Below, one piece after another: positions 1 to 8,891 of a DNA stretch of 64,000 nt. Both the position numbers and the translations under genes were made by a program. The notes under the pieces are model-generated. The model was not told the DNA's origin. It ran no database searches and saw only the letters and a program-made list of their open reading frames with translations. This DNA comes from Ottowia massiliensis (lineage in GTDB: Bacteria; Pseudomonadota; Gammaproteobacteria; Burkholderiales; Burkholderiaceae_C): NCBI RefSeq assembly GCF_900240305.1, contig NZ_LT964854.1:1488001-1552000 (forward strand). Direction: 5' to 3'. Position 1 is the first letter of the stretch; each line of letters begins with the position of its first letter.

Positions 1-1
1 G

Positions 2-1126
2 GCCATCGCCAAGGGGCGCAGGCTGCCTTTTCAGGCCCCGCCCGTGCTGCCCGATGACATTGCCGTTTTGCAATACACCGGCGGCACCACGGGCGTGCCC
101 AAGGGCGCGATGCTGCTGCACCGCAACCTGGTGGCCAATGCCCTGCAAGCGCAGGCGTGGTACCAGCCCGTGCTCAAAAACGTGCCTGAAGGCCAGCAAA
201 TCATCGGCATCTGCGCCCTGCCGCTCTATCACATCTTCGCCTTCACGGCCAGCCTGATCCTGACGCTGCGCATTGGCGGCAAGACGGTGCTCATTCCCAA
301 CCCGCGCGACATGAAGGCCACGCTGCGCGAGCTGGCCCGCCACAAGTTTCACCAGCTCCCGGCGGTCAATACGCTGTTCAACGGCATACTGCATCACCCG
401 GACTTTGACAAGGTGGACTGGAGCCATTTGAAAGTGGCCGTGGGCGGCGGCTCATCGGTGCAAAGCGCCGTGGCCCAGCAGTGGCTTCAGCGCACGGGCA
501 CGCCCGTTTGCGAGGGCTACGGCTTGTCTGAAACCGCGCCGATTGCCTGCTGCAACCCCGTCACCTTGCGCGAATACAGCGGCGCCATCGGCCTGCCCCT
601 GCCCGATACCGACGTGCGCCTGCTCGATGACGAGGGCCGCGAAGTGCCCCAGGGCCAAAGCGGCGAAATCGCCATCAAAGGCCCGCAGGTCATGGCCGGC
701 TACTGGCAGCGCCCCGATGAAACCGCGCTGGCCATGACCGCCGACGGCTATTTCAAAACGGGCGACATCGGCGTGATGGACGAAAAAGGCTACATCCGCA
801 TCGTGGACCGCAAGAAAGACATGATTTTGGTCAGCGGCTTCAACGTCTATCCCAATGAAGTGGAAGACGTGATGGCCGCCGTGCCCGGCGTGCTGGAAGC
901 GGCCGTGGTGGGCGTGCCGGACGACAAAACGGGCGAAGCCGTCAAACTCGTTGTCGTGCGCAAGGACGAGAGCCTCACCGAAGAAGCGCTGCGCCAGCAC
1001 GCCCGCCGCTGTCTGACGGGCTACAAGCGCCCCTCGCGCATCGAATTTCGCGCCAGCCTGCCCAAATCGCCCGTCGGCAAAGTGCTGCGCCGCGAGCTGC
1101 GCGAGCCTGCGGAAGAGGGCGAATGA
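2..1126 (+). CDS. fadD: Long-chain fatty acid--CoA ligase, C-terminal part (partial at window start)
   Basis: The frame is open from the first bases, so the 5' end lies outside the window; 374 residues are visible against about 560 for FadD. Seen: the AMP-binding P-loop YTGGTTGVPKG, the adenylation motif GYGLSETAP, the GYFKTGDIG motif, the hinge DRKKDMILVSGFNVYP and the C-terminal catalytic-lysine region PKSPVGKVLRREL. These define the ANL superfamily (fatty acid + ATP + CoA to acyl-CoA). The motif spacing and the GFNVYPNEVE segment favour a FadD-type long-chain ligase over acetyl-CoA synthetase. It acts in the cytoplasm or on the inner membrane to start beta-oxidation. Chain-length specificity is inferred only. 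Confidence 0.88.
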   Translation, partial: AIAKGRRLPFQAPPVLPDDIAVLQYTGGTTGVPKGAMLLHRNLVANALQAQAWYQPVLKNVPEGQQIIGICALPLYHIFAFTASLILTLRIGGKTVLIPNPRDMKATLRELARHKFHQLPAVNTLFNGILHHPDFDKVDWSHLKVAVGGGSSVQSAVAQQWLQRTGTPVCEGYGLSETAPIACCNPVTLREYSGAIGLPLPDTDVRLLDDEGREVPQGQSGEIAIKGPQVMAGYWQRPDETALAMTADGYFKTGDIGVMDEKGYIRIVDRKKDMILVSGFNVYPNEVEDVMAAVPGVLEAAVVGVPDDKTGEAVKLVVVRKDESLTEEALRQHARRCLTGYKRPSRIEFRASLPKSPVGKVLRRELREPAEEGE

Positions 1127-1514
1127 CTCTGCCGGCGCAGGCATCTTCTGCCGCGCTGGCAGCGGCAGCCCGGGCCGCCTCGAAGATGGCGCCGCGTGGC
1201 GGGATAGGCGGAATACGCCCATTTGCCTGCCCTTTAATTCGCTCTTTTATTCATAGCATGAGGTCTTAGTGTGATTTGCGCGAATTGGCATTTCTGGCCC
1301 CTTAATTTGCTCTTGTTTTGATATTTCCTGGCAGACAAAGCCCGTGCGCCTTGGCGCTGCAATGCGAGCGGCGAGGGGGCGGGCATACCGTTCAGCAATG
1401 CCGTCAGGGGGAAAGCGGCGGGCAAGCGGTTTCCCGGCGGGCCGCGCCCATTCCGTGTGCGCTGGGCGTGCGCTAGCATTGCGCCCCGTTTTTGCCCACC
1501 CAGCCTGCCCGTTC
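1127..1514. other. Intergenic region fadD - gspE
   Basis: This 388-base gap contains one copy of the 78 bp interspersed repeat (1237-1314). No convincing gene, strong hairpin terminator or clear sigma-70 promoter is visible in the remainder, although the gsp operon promoter should lie here. Confidence 0.5.
1237..1314 (-). repeat. 78 bp interspersed repeat, copy R1
   Basis: Read on the minus strand it runs from AGAGCAAAT to AGAGCGAAT and contains the core ACTAAGACCTCATGCTATG. It lies between fadD and gspE, which are in tandem. Confidence 0.85.
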
Positions 1515-3260
1515 ATGTCTTCACGCCCTGTTGCCGCCCCTCTTTTTGCCGCTGATGACTGGCCGCGCTACGGCGAGCGGCTGGTGCGCGAGGGCAAGCT
1601 GGGCGCGCGCGATCTGGAGCGGGCGCTGGCGGCGCAGCGGGAGATGGGCGGCTCGCTCGACCGCGTGCTGGTGAGCCTGGGGCTGGTGTCTGATGTGGAT
1701 GCCGCGCGCGCGCTGGCCGATCATCTGGGCGTGCCTTTCGTGACGGGCGATGCCTTTCCGGCCGTGCCGCCGGAGCCGCAAGGGCTGCTGCCGGGCTTTT
1801 TGCGCGCGCATCACGTGCTGCCGCTCGCGCAGGACGACGCGGGGCGGCTGCACGTGGCGATGGCCGCACCGCAAGACGCCTTTGTGTGCAAGGCGCTGCG
1901 CCTGAGCACGGGGCTGGAGGTGCTGCCCGCCGTGGGGCTGGCCGCCGAGATCGACAAGGCGCTGGAGCGCCTGTTCGAGGAGCCTTCCGCCGAGGCCGAG
2001 GGGCCGGAATCGGGCTTTGGCCCGCTGGGCGAGGGCGAGGCGGGCGATTTCGTGGAGCACCTGCGCGATCTGGCCAGTGAAGCGCCTGTTATCCGCCTGG
2101 TGAACAACATCATTGGCCGCGTGATCGAGCTGCGCGCCTCTGACATTCACCTGGAGCCGTTTGACGACGGCCTGCACGTGCGATACCGCGTGGACGGCGT
2201 GCTGCTGCCCGGCGAAATCGTGCCGCCGCAGCAGGGCGCGGCGGTGAGTTCGCGCGTGAAGCTGCTGGCGCATCTGGACATTGCCGAGCGCCGCCTGCCG
2301 CAAGACGGGCGCATCAAAACGCGCGTGAAGGGCCGTGAGCTGGACTTGCGCGTGTCCACCGTGCCCACGGTGTATGGCGAAAGCGTGGTGATGCGCGTGC
2401 TCGACCGCGCCAGCGTGCGCTTCAGCCTGGAAGACATGGGCTTTGAAAAAGACACGCTGGAGCGCTTCAACCAGCTCATCGCCCGCCCACACGGCATTTT
2501 GCTGGTGACCGGCCCCACGGGTTCGGGCAAGACGACCACGCTCTACGCGGCGCTGGCCAAGCTGGACGCGGCCACGCAAAAAATCATCACCGTGGAAGAC
2601 CCCGTGGAGTACCAGCTGGAGGGCATCAACCAGATTCAGGTGCACGCGCAAATCAACCTCACCTTCGCCAGCGCGCTGCGCTCCATCCTGCGGCAAGACC
2701 CCGACATCATCATGATTGGCGAAATGCGCGACGGCGAGACGGCGCAGATTGCCGTGCAGTCCTCGCTCACCGGCCACCTGGTGCTTTCCACCCTGCACAC
2801 CAACACCGCCGCCAGCGCCGTGGTGCGCATGCAGGACATGGGCGTGGAGCGCTACCTGATCACTTCCACCGTCAATGGCGTGCTGGCCCAGCGCCTGGTG
2901 CGGCGCCTGTGCGGGCACTGCAAGGCGGCCTTGCAGCCCGCGCCCGCGCTGCTGCAAAGCTCCGGGCTGGGGCGCTTTCTGCCCGAGGGCGCGCCCATTT
3001 ACAAGGCCGTGGGCTGCGAGCGCTGCCGGGGCACGGGTTACAAGGGCCGCACGGGCATACACGAGCTGATGGTGGTGGATGACGCGCTGCGCGCCGCCAT
3101 CTTGCAAGGCCAGGACGCCGCCAGCCTTCAGCATCTGGCCGTGCAGCGCGGCATGCACACGCTCTATGACGACGGCCTGCGCAAAGTGGCCGCCGGCCTG
3201 ACCAGCCTGGATGAAGTGCTGCGCGTCACGCAAGACAGCCAGGAAGGCGCAGATGCCTGA
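1515..3260 (+). CDS. gspE: Type II secretion system ATPase GspE
   Basis: Cytoplasmic hexameric ATPase that powers pseudopilus assembly in the T2SS. The 581-residue protein has an N-terminal GspE_N (MshEN-like) domain (about 10-150). It is followed by the Walker A loop GPTGSGKTTT near residue 333, the Asp/Walker B stretch DPDIIMIGEMRD near 395, the GHLVLSTLHTN His box, and a CxxC...CxxC zinc-binding element (CGHC near 466, CERC near 500), all standard in GspE. I chose the ATG at 1515 because the protein then begins just before the MshEN-like domain; the open frame upstream has no support. It is first in the gsp run and its stop overlaps the gspF start by 8 bases. Confidence 0.95.
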   Translation: MSSRPVAAPLFAADDWPRYGERLVREGKLGARDLERALAAQREMGGSLDRVLVSLGLVSDVDAARALADHLGVPFVTGDAFPAVPPEPQGLLPGFLRAHHVLPLAQDDAGRLHVAMAAPQDAFVCKALRLSTGLEVLPAVGLAAEIDKALERLFEEPSAEAEGPESGFGPLGEGEAGDFVEHLRDLASEAPVIRLVNNIIGRVIELRASDIHLEPFDDGLHVRYRVDGVLLPGEIVPPQQGAAVSSRVKLLAHLDIAERRLPQDGRIKTRVKGRELDLRVSTVPTVYGESVVMRVLDRASVRFSLEDMGFEKDTLERFNQLIARPHGILLVTGPTGSGKTTTLYAALAKLDAATQKIITVEDPVEYQLEGINQIQVHAQINLTFASALRSILRQDPDIIMIGEMRDGETAQIAVQSSLTGHLVLSTLHTNTAASAVVRMQDMGVERYLITSTVNGVLAQRLVRRLCGHCKAALQPAPALLQSSGLGRFLPEGAPIYKAVGCERCRGTGYKGRTGIHELMVVDDALRAAILQGQDAASLQHLAVQRGMHTLYDDGLRKVAAGLTSLDEVLRVTQDSQEGADA

Positions 3261-4476
3261 ATTTCTCTGGCGCGCCGCCCATGCCGACGGCCAGGCCGCC
3301 GAAGGCCGCACCGAAGCCGCCGCCGAAGCCGATGTGCTGCGCCAGCTGCGCGAGCGGGGGCTGACGCCCATACGCGTGCAGCCGGCCGGCCAGGCCGAAG
3401 GCGCGGCGCTGGCCGGCCCGCGCCCGCGCGCCGCGCGCGGCCCCGTCAAGCCCGCCGACGTGCTCTCGCTCACCAGCGAGCTGGCCATCATGCTGCGCGC
3501 CGGGCTGGCGCTCGATGCCGCGCTGCGCGTGCTCATCGACATGAGCCACAAGCCCAGCGTGCGCGCCATGCTGGAAAAAGTGCTGGAAGACGTGAAAGGC
3601 GGCGCGCCCTTCAGCCGCGCGCTGGCCGCGCACCAGGCGCACTTTGGCGACTTCTACATCAACATGATCCGCTCGGGCGAAGTCAGCGGCCAGATGCCGC
3701 AGGTGCTTGACCGCCTGGCCGGCCACATGCAGCGCCTGCGCGCGCTGCGCGAGAGCGTGGTGTCGGCCACGCTCTATCCGGCCATCTTGCTGGGCGTGGC
3801 CGTGCTGTCGCTGGTGGGCATGCTGGGTTTTGTGGTGCCGCAGTTTGAAAAGCTGTTCAAGGACATGGGCGACGCGCTGCCCATGCCCACGCGCGTGGTC
3901 ATGCTGCTGGGGCAGGGCTTTCGCCACTACGGGCTGGCGCTGGGGCTGGGCGCGGCGGCGCTGGGCTGGCTGGCCTGGCGCTGGCTGCGCACGCCGGCGG
4001 GGCGGCAGTGGTGGCAGGCGCGCCTGATTGCGCTGCCGGTGCTGGGCCCCATCGTGCGCAAATACCAGCTCACGCTCTTTGCCCGCTCGCTGGGCACGCT
4101 GCTGGACAACGGCGTGCCGCTGCTGGCGGCGCTGCACATTTCGGTAGAAACCGTCACCCATCAGGCCCTGCGGCAGGCGCTGGCCAAAATGGCCCCGCTC
4201 GTCAAGGAAGGCTCGCGCATCGTGCCCGCCATGCGCGCCACCGGCGTTTTCGAGCCGCTGGCCATCAACCTGGTGCGCGTGGGCGAAGAAACAGGCCGCG
4301 TCGGCGCCATGATGAACGAGCTGGCGGCCATTCTTGACCGCGACGTGGAAACCGGCATCAAGCGCGGGCTGACGCTGCTCGAACCCGCCCTCATTCTCGT
4401 GCTGGGTCTCTTGATTGCGGCCATCATCGTCTCCATCCTGCTGGGCATCATCTCCGTCAATGACCTGGTGAAGTAA
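3253..4476 (+). CDS. gspF: Type II secretion inner-membrane platform protein GspF
   Basis: Polytopic inner-membrane protein that couples GspE to the growing pseudopilus. The 407 residues contain two T2SSF cytoplasmic domains (about 65-190 and 270-390). Hydrophobic segments lie near 168-195, 220-245 and 375-400, including the C-terminal LLIAAIIVSILLGIISVNDL. The ATG at 3253 lies inside the last codons of gspE (TGA at 3258-3260), so translational coupling is likely. Length and domain order are normal for the family. Confidence 0.95.
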   Translation: MPEFLWRAAHADGQAAEGRTEAAAEADVLRQLRERGLTPIRVQPAGQAEGAALAGPRPRAARGPVKPADVLSLTSELAIMLRAGLALDAALRVLIDMSHKPSVRAMLEKVLEDVKGGAPFSRALAAHQAHFGDFYINMIRSGEVSGQMPQVLDRLAGHMQRLRALRESVVSATLYPAILLGVAVLSLVGMLGFVVPQFEKLFKDMGDALPMPTRVVMLLGQGFRHYGLALGLGAAALGWLAWRWLRTPAGRQWWQARLIALPVLGPIVRKYQLTLFARSLGTLLDNGVPLLAALHISVETVTHQALRQALAKMAPLVKEGSRIVPAMRATGVFEPLAINLVRVGEETGRVGAMMNELAAILDRDVETGIKRGLTLLEPALILVLGLLIAAIIVSILLGIISVNDLVK

Positions 4477-4500
4477 ACCCCTCTACAGAAAGGAAAACCC

Positions 4501-4953
4501 ATGCGTTTCATGCGCCTGCAACCCACGCCCGCCCGCGCCCGCGCGCATGCCCAGGCGGGCTTCACGCTCATTGAGCTGCTGGTGGTCATCGCCATCCTGG
4601 CCCTGCTGGCCGGGCTGGTCGGCCCGGCAGTCATGGAGCGCTTTGGCGGTGCCAAAACCAAAACCGCCAAGCTTCAAATCGAGGAAATCGCCAAGTCGCT
4701 GGACATCTACAAGCTCGACACGGGCCGCTACCCCACCACGGCAGAAGGCCTGGCTGCGCTGGACAAGAAACCCGGCTCCGTCAGCGGCTGGAACGGCCCC
4801 TACATGAAAGGCGGCGTGCCCACCGACCCCTGGGGCAACCCCTACCGCTACGCCAACCCCGGCCCCAGCGGCGGCCTTGAAATCGCCTCCTACGGCGCAG
4901 ACAACGCGCCCGGCGGCGAAGGCGAAAACGCCGATGTGAGCAATGGCCGCTGA
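4501..4953 (+). CDS. gspG: Major pseudopilin GspG
   Basis: Major subunit of the T2SS pseudopilus. The prepilin signal is clear: a basic leader of 20 residues ending in Gly, then FTLIELLVVIAILALLAG with Glu at +5 and the N-methylated Phe at +1. The globular part carries the YPTTAEGLAAL and DPWGNPYRY segments typical of GspG and its calcium-binding C-terminal loop. A good ribosome binding site (AGAAAGGAAAA) precedes ATG 4501. It would be processed by a prepilin peptidase (PilD/GspO), whose gene is not in this window. Confidence 0.96.
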   Translation: MRFMRLQPTPARARAHAQAGFTLIELLVVIAILALLAGLVGPAVMERFGGAKTKTAKLQIEEIAKSLDIYKLDTGRYPTTAEGLAALDKKPGSVSGWNGPYMKGGVPTDPWGNPYRYANPGPSGGLEIASYGADNAPGGEGENADVSNGR

Positions 4954-5004
4954 ACGGGCGGGCCGCAGTCCGGCCCGCCGCGCGCCAGCTCTCTTTCCTT
5001 CTTT

Positions 5005-5082
5005 ATTTGCTTCTTTTCCAATAGCAAGAAGTCCCCGTTCTGATTGCGCCAAACGCTTTTTGCGGGGGCTGGATTTGCTCCT
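5005..5082 (-). repeat. 78 bp interspersed repeat, copy R2 (inside gsp operon)
   Basis: On the minus strand it runs from AGGAGCAAAT to GAAGCAAAT with the variant core ACGGGGACTTCTTGCTATTG. It shares the GGGGACTTC variant with R3 and R9. It fills the gspG-gspH gap, which is the only sizeable gap between E and H. Confidence 0.85.
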
Positions 5083-5120
5083 TGTCCAGGAGTAAATGGC
5101 TTCAGTCCGCCGCTTTCCGC

Positions 5121-5624
5121 ATGCCCTCGCTTCGCTTCGCCCCGCGCGCGCCACACCGCTTCAGCGGCTTCACCCTGGTGGAGCTGATGGTGGTGTTTGC
5201 CATTTTGGCGCTGGTGATGGCGCTGGCGCCCGCTTCGCTGGGGCGCATGTACGAGACGGCGCAATACCGCAGCGCGGTGCGCGGCATCGTCACTGAAATG
5301 CGCGCGGCGCGCCAGCGGGCGCAAAGCGAAGGCGTGGAGGCGCGCTTTACGGTGAACCTGCGCGAGCGCACTTACGGCATGGAAGGCGGCGAGCGCCACG
5401 CCGTGCCCGATTCGCTGCAACTGCGCGCCGTGGCGGCGCGGCAGGAAACGAGCGCTGACGGGCAGGAGATGGGCATCCGCTTTCTGCCGCGCGGCGGCGC
5501 CACGGGCGGCAGCGTGGATCTCATCCGCCCCTCCGGCAGCGGCGTGCGCCTGCGGGTGGACTGGTTTTCTGGCCGCGTGGAGCAGGAGCCAGCCAGCGGC
5601 GAGGCAGCGGGAGCAACGCCATGA
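5121..5624 (+). CDS. gspH: Minor pseudopilin GspH
   Basis: Minor pseudopilin of the T2SS tip or shaft. From the ATG at 5121 the leader is 15 residues ending in SG, followed by FTLVELMVVFAILALVMAL with Glu at +5. The total of 167 residues is normal for GspH. A TTG at 5082 in the same frame would add 13 residues, but those codons start at the edge of repeat R2, so 5121 is preferred. The stop overlaps the gspI start as ATGA. The C-terminal half is beta-rich and variable, as is usual for the GspH/FimT family. Confidence 0.88.
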   Translation: MPSLRFAPRAPHRFSGFTLVELMVVFAILALVMALAPASLGRMYETAQYRSAVRGIVTEMRAARQRAQSEGVEARFTVNLRERTYGMEGGERHAVPDSLQLRAVAARQETSADGQEMGIRFLPRGGATGGSVDLIRPSGSGVRLRVDWFSGRVEQEPASGEAAGATP

Positions 5625-6139
5625 ACGCCGCCGCAGCGCCTCAAAAGAAGGAGCAAATCAAACGCCCCGAGAAAGGCGTTTGCCGCAATGAATACGGGGA
5701 CTTCCTGCTATTGAACAAGGAGCGGAATGTCGCCCTGAATGCCGCCCTGCAAGGCGGCTTTTCGCTGCTGGAAGTGCTGGTGGCCTTTGCCATCATGTCG
5801 CTGTCCATCGGGCTGCTTTATCAGGCGATGGGCAGCAGCGCGCGGCAAACGGCGGACGTGACGGCGCGCGAGCGGGCGGCGCTTCTGGCCGAGTCGCTGC
5901 TGGCGCTGCACGAGACGGTGCCCGCGCAAGGGCTGGCCGAAGGGGGCGAATCGGCGGGCATGGCTTGGCAATTGCGCAGCGCGCCCTTTGCCACGCCCGT
6001 CTCGTCGGCCAACCCTGCCGCGCCGCTGCTGCACGAGCTGCGCATTACCGTGCGCTGGGGCGACGGCCCGCCGCGCGAGATGACGCTGCAAACCCTGCGC
6101 CCCGAGCAGCGCCCGCAACCCGGAGGGCTGATGCGATGA
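5621..6139 (+). CDS. gspI: Minor pseudopilin GspI with a repeat-encoded leader extension
   Basis: Minor pseudopilin that nucleates the I-J-K tip complex. The prepilin cleavage site is ALQGG before FSLLEVLVAFAIMSLSIGLL (Glu at +5). The leader is 46 residues, far longer than the usual 6-20, because codons 10-36 are copy R3 of the 78 bp repeat. The ATG at 5621 overlaps the gspH stop (ATGA), and no in-frame ATG or GTG occurs between R3 and the cleavage site. A TTG at 5711 inside R3 could give a shorter leader. What is seen is an open frame through the repeat; whether the product is still processed is inference. Confidence 0.88.
   Translation: MNAAAAPQKKEQIKRPEKGVCRNEYGDFLLLNKERNVALNAALQGGFSLLEVLVAFAIMSLSIGLLYQAMGSSARQTADVTARERAALLAESLLALHETVPAQGLAEGGESAGMAWQLRSAPFATPVSSANPAAPLLHELRITVRWGDGPPREMTLQTLRPEQRPQPGGLMR
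5650..5727 (+). repeat. 78 bp interspersed repeat, copy R3 (inside gspI)
   Basis: Runs from GGAGCAAAT to GGAGCGGAA with core ACGGGGACTTCCTGCTATTG. It is exactly 78 bp (26 codons) and open in the gspI frame, giving a Lys/Glu/Arg-rich peptide. Confidence 0.9.
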
Positions 6140-6783
6140 CGCGCCAGCGCGGCTTTACCCTGATGGAAGTGCTCATCGCCATGGCGCTGCTTTCGCTGCT
6201 GATGCTGGCGCTGGGTTCGACCCTGTACTCCGCCGCGCAAACCGAAGAGCGGGTGGACGCGCGCGTGCAGTCCGCCGAAGACTTGCGTCTGGCCGCGCGC
6301 TTTTTGCAGGAGGCGCTCTCGCAAGCCTCGCTGCGCCCCGTGCGGCAGGGCAACGAGCGGTTGCGGCCCTTTTTCAGCGGACAGGAGCAAGCCGTGGAAT
6401 GGGTGGGCGTGATGCCCGCGCGCTACGGTCTGGGCGGGCGGCACTTCATGCGCCTGGCGCTGGAGCGCGATGTGAACGGGCAAGGCCGCCTGGTGCTGCG
6501 CTACGCCCCGTGGAGCGATGAGCCGGGCGGCATTGACTGGGCGCGCGCGCCGTGGCAGGCGCTGGCGCAGCCGGTCACGGGCCTGTCCATCCGCTACCGG
6601 CACCCCTTGAGCGGTGAATGGGTGGGCGACTGGGCCGCCGCCGCCGGACGGCGCGCGCGCATTCCGTCCGCCGTGGCGCTTGACATTCGCGGGCCGCAGC
6701 CGCCCTGGCCGCTGCTCATCGTGCCCATGCGCGCGCCGCTGGCCTCGGATACCGACGCGCGCAGCGAGGGGTTCGGGCCATGA
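6136..6783 (+). CDS. gspJ: Minor pseudopilin GspJ
   Basis: Minor pseudopilin of the I-J-K tip. The short leader MTRQRG is followed by FTLMEVLIAMALLSLLMLAL with Glu at +5, a textbook prepilin N-terminus. 215 residues is the normal size. It starts with ATG 6136 overlapping the gspI TGA and ends overlapping the gspK ATG. The normal six-residue leader contrasts with the extended leaders of gspI and gspK on either side, supporting the view that those extensions are insertions. Confidence 0.93.
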   Translation: MTRQRGFTLMEVLIAMALLSLLMLALGSTLYSAAQTEERVDARVQSAEDLRLAARFLQEALSQASLRPVRQGNERLRPFFSGQEQAVEWVGVMPARYGLGGRHFMRLALERDVNGQGRLVLRYAPWSDEPGGIDWARAPWQALAQPVTGLSIRYRHPLSGEWVGDWAAAAGRRARIPSAVALDIRGPQPPWPLLIVPMRAPLASDTDARSEGFGP

Positions 6784-7766
6784 AGATCCAGACAGGCACA
6801 GGCTGGGCCGCAGCGGCGGCGGGCGGACTTTTTCATATCAGGAACAGGAGCAAATTCAGGGGGGGTAAAAGCGGCTTTTGCGCTTTCTGCACTAGGACCT
6901 CATGCTATGGATCTGGTAGCGCCAAAAGCGGCCGGAACAAGGGCCTGGCCCTGATCATGGTGCTGTGGATCGTGGCCGCGCTCAGCCTGCTGGTGGTGGG
7001 CATGAGCCAGACGGTGCGCGGGCAAGTCAGGGCCGCGCAGGCCGTTTCGGAGCAAGTGGCCGCGCAGGCGCTGGCCGAAGGCGCCATCGCGCTGGCCTTG
7101 CAGCAGCTCAAGGCCGAAAGTGCGCGGCCGGAAGGCATGGCCGCCACGCGCGTGAGCTACGGCGGCGTGGAGATGCAAGTGCTGGTGCAGCCCCTGAGCG
7201 GCCTGATTTCGCTGAATGCCGCCCAGCCGCCCCTGCTCTCGGCCCTGCTGCAAGTGGCTGGCGGCGTGCCCGAAAAGCAGGCCGACCAGCTGGCGCACGC
7301 CATCGACACCTGGCGCGCCGGCGGCACGGGCGACGCCACGCGGCGCGTGCCCCGCCGCCAGTTCGAATCGGCGGATGACCTGCTGCTCGTGCCCGGCATG
7401 GATTACGCCACCTACGCCCGCATCCGCCCGCTGGTCACGGCAGACACCTACCAGCACACCAACGTGAACCCGCTGGCCGCACCCCTGCCGGTGCTGCTCG
7501 TGCTGGCGCGCGGCAACGCCGCCGTGGCCCAGCGCATTGCCAGCCGCCGCGACGCAGGCGAGGCGGGCGTAGACACCACGGGGCTGGACCCGGCGCTCAC
7601 CGGCGCGGGCTTTTCACAATTTTTCAGAGTCACAGCCCGCGTGCCGCTGGATGCGGGCAGAATATTCAGCCTCGCGCACGACGTAACGCTATCTGCTTAT
7701 TCATCTTCCATTGCGCCCTGGCGCACCTTGCGGACGCAGGGGCAGGTTTTGCCTGCAGGAAGCTAG
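6780..7766 (+). CDS. gspK: Minor pseudopilin GspK with a repeat-encoded leader extension
   Basis: Largest minor pseudopilin, capping the pseudopilus tip. The cleavage site is most likely RNKG before LALIMVLWIVAALSLLVVG; GspK characteristically lacks Glu at +5. The leader is about 55 residues because repeat copy R4 (6848-6923) lies between ATG 6780 (overlapping the gspJ stop) and the cleavage site. The repeat is read in a different frame from the one used in gspI. Its usual stop after Ser-Cys-Tyr is changed here (TATGGA instead of TATTGA), which keeps the gene open. No other in-frame start was found downstream. The mature part of about 273 residues is of normal size. Confidence 0.88.
   Translation: MKIQTGTGWAAAAAGGLFHIRNRSKFRGGKSGFCAFCTRTSCYGSGSAKSGRNKGLALIMVLWIVAALSLLVVGMSQTVRGQVRAAQAVSEQVAAQALAEGAIALALQQLKAESARPEGMAATRVSYGGVEMQVLVQPLSGLISLNAAQPPLLSALLQVAGGVPEKQADQLAHAIDTWRAGGTGDATRRVPRRQFESADDLLLVPGMDYATYARIRPLVTADTYQHTNVNPLAAPLPVLLVLARGNAAVAQRIASRRDAGEAGVDTTGLDPALTGAGFSQFFRVTARVPLDAGRIFSLAHDVTLSAYSSSIAPWRTLRTQGQVLPAGS
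6848..6923 (+). repeat. Interspersed repeat, copy R4 (inside gspK)
   Basis: Runs from GGAGCAAAT, through the core ACTAGGACCTCATGCTATGG, to a degenerate right end GGTAGCGCC. It is open in the gspK frame. Confidence 0.85.
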
Positions 7767-7799
7767 CTTCCGTTCGCTCCGCTCCCTCTTCCCTTTCAC

Positions 7800-8891
7800 A
7801 TGGCATTGGCACCTTCCAGCGATCCGCGCCTGTTCGGCATTGACCTTGGCCAGTGGCTGCGCCAGTGGCAGTCTGCCGCTGCGCTGCTGCTGGCGCACCC
7901 GGCGCTGGGCGCGCTCACGCCCGCCGTGCGCGTGCGCCTGCACCAGGCCAGCGGCCAGCGCACGCTCTGGAGCGTCAAAAACGGCGAGGCCGAGCCGCTG
8001 CCCGCCAGCGCGGGCGCACCGCAGGCCGAGGCCATCGAACTGCCGCGCGAAGAGGCGCTGGAGCGCACCCTCACCCTGCCCGCCCTGCCGCAGGCCGATC
8101 TGGACGAAGCCGTGCAGCTGGAAGTGCAGGCCATCACCCCCTTCAAGCCCGAGCAGACCGTGGCGGGCTACCGCAGCGCGCCTCTGGGCGATGGCCGCGT
8201 CCGCGTTGATTTGGCGCTGACTTCGCGCCAGCGCCTGGACGCGCTGCTGCTGCAACACGCCCGCGTGAGCCGCCCCGAAGTGTGGGTGCTGCCCGCCAGC
8301 GGCCACGCGGTCAGCGCGGCGGGTGGTGCGCTGCGCCCCATTTGCATGCCGTCTGATGGCGCGCGCGTGCGAAAGGCCCTGACCGCCCGGGGCCGCCGCC
8401 TGCGGCTGGCGCTGCTGGCCCTGGCGTTGCTGCTGCTGCTGGCGCTGGCCGTCACGCCCACGCTGCAACTGCGTCAGCGCGCCATTGCGGCGCAAAGCGC
8501 CTATGCCGCCATGAGCGCCCAGGCCGCCCCCCAGATGGCCGCGCGCGAAGCCCTGCAACAGCAGGCCGACCGGCTGGCCCAGCTGCAGCAAGCCACAGGC
8601 CCCCAGCTGCGCCTCGTGCCCGCGCTGGCCCTGCTGGCCGAGGCCATGCCCTCCAGCGCCTGGATCAGCAACTTGCGCACCGAGGGCGAAAAAGTGTTCA
8701 TCAGCGGCTTTGCCGAAGATGCCGCCGCCCTCGTGCAGCGCCTCAGCCAGCAAGATGGCATCCACAGCGCCCGCCTGTCATCGCCCGCCATCCGCAACGC
8801 CAACGCCAAGCAGGAAAGCTTCACCATTGAAGTGGAGTTCGCCCCTGCTTTGCAACGCCTCTCGCCCGCAGGCGGGGAGGCCGCGCCATGA
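7800..8891 (+). CDS. gspL: Type II secretion protein GspL (PilN-like C-terminal domain)
   Basis: Inner-membrane T2SS platform component that bridges GspE and GspM. The 363 residues comprise an N-terminal cytoplasmic part (1-190), one transmembrane helix (about 203-220, LALLALALLLLLALAVT) and a periplasmic coiled-coil/ferredoxin-like PilN-type domain. The position between gspK and gspM fits GspL, although the cytoplasmic part is divergent from the classical actin-like GspL domain. ATG 7800 follows a 33-base gap, and the stop overlaps the gspM start (ATGA). Confidence 0.82.
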   Translation: MALAPSSDPRLFGIDLGQWLRQWQSAAALLLAHPALGALTPAVRVRLHQASGQRTLWSVKNGEAEPLPASAGAPQAEAIELPREEALERTLTLPALPQADLDEAVQLEVQAITPFKPEQTVAGYRSAPLGDGRVRVDLALTSRQRLDALLLQHARVSRPEVWVLPASGHAVSAAGGALRPICMPSDGARVRKALTARGRRLRLALLALALLLLLALAVTPTLQLRQRAIAAQSAYAAMSAQAAPQMAAREALQQQADRLAQLQQATGPQLRLVPALALLAEAMPSSAWISNLRTEGEKVFISGFAEDAAALVQRLSQQDGIHSARLSSPAIRNANAKQESFTIEVEFAPALQRLSPAGGEAAP

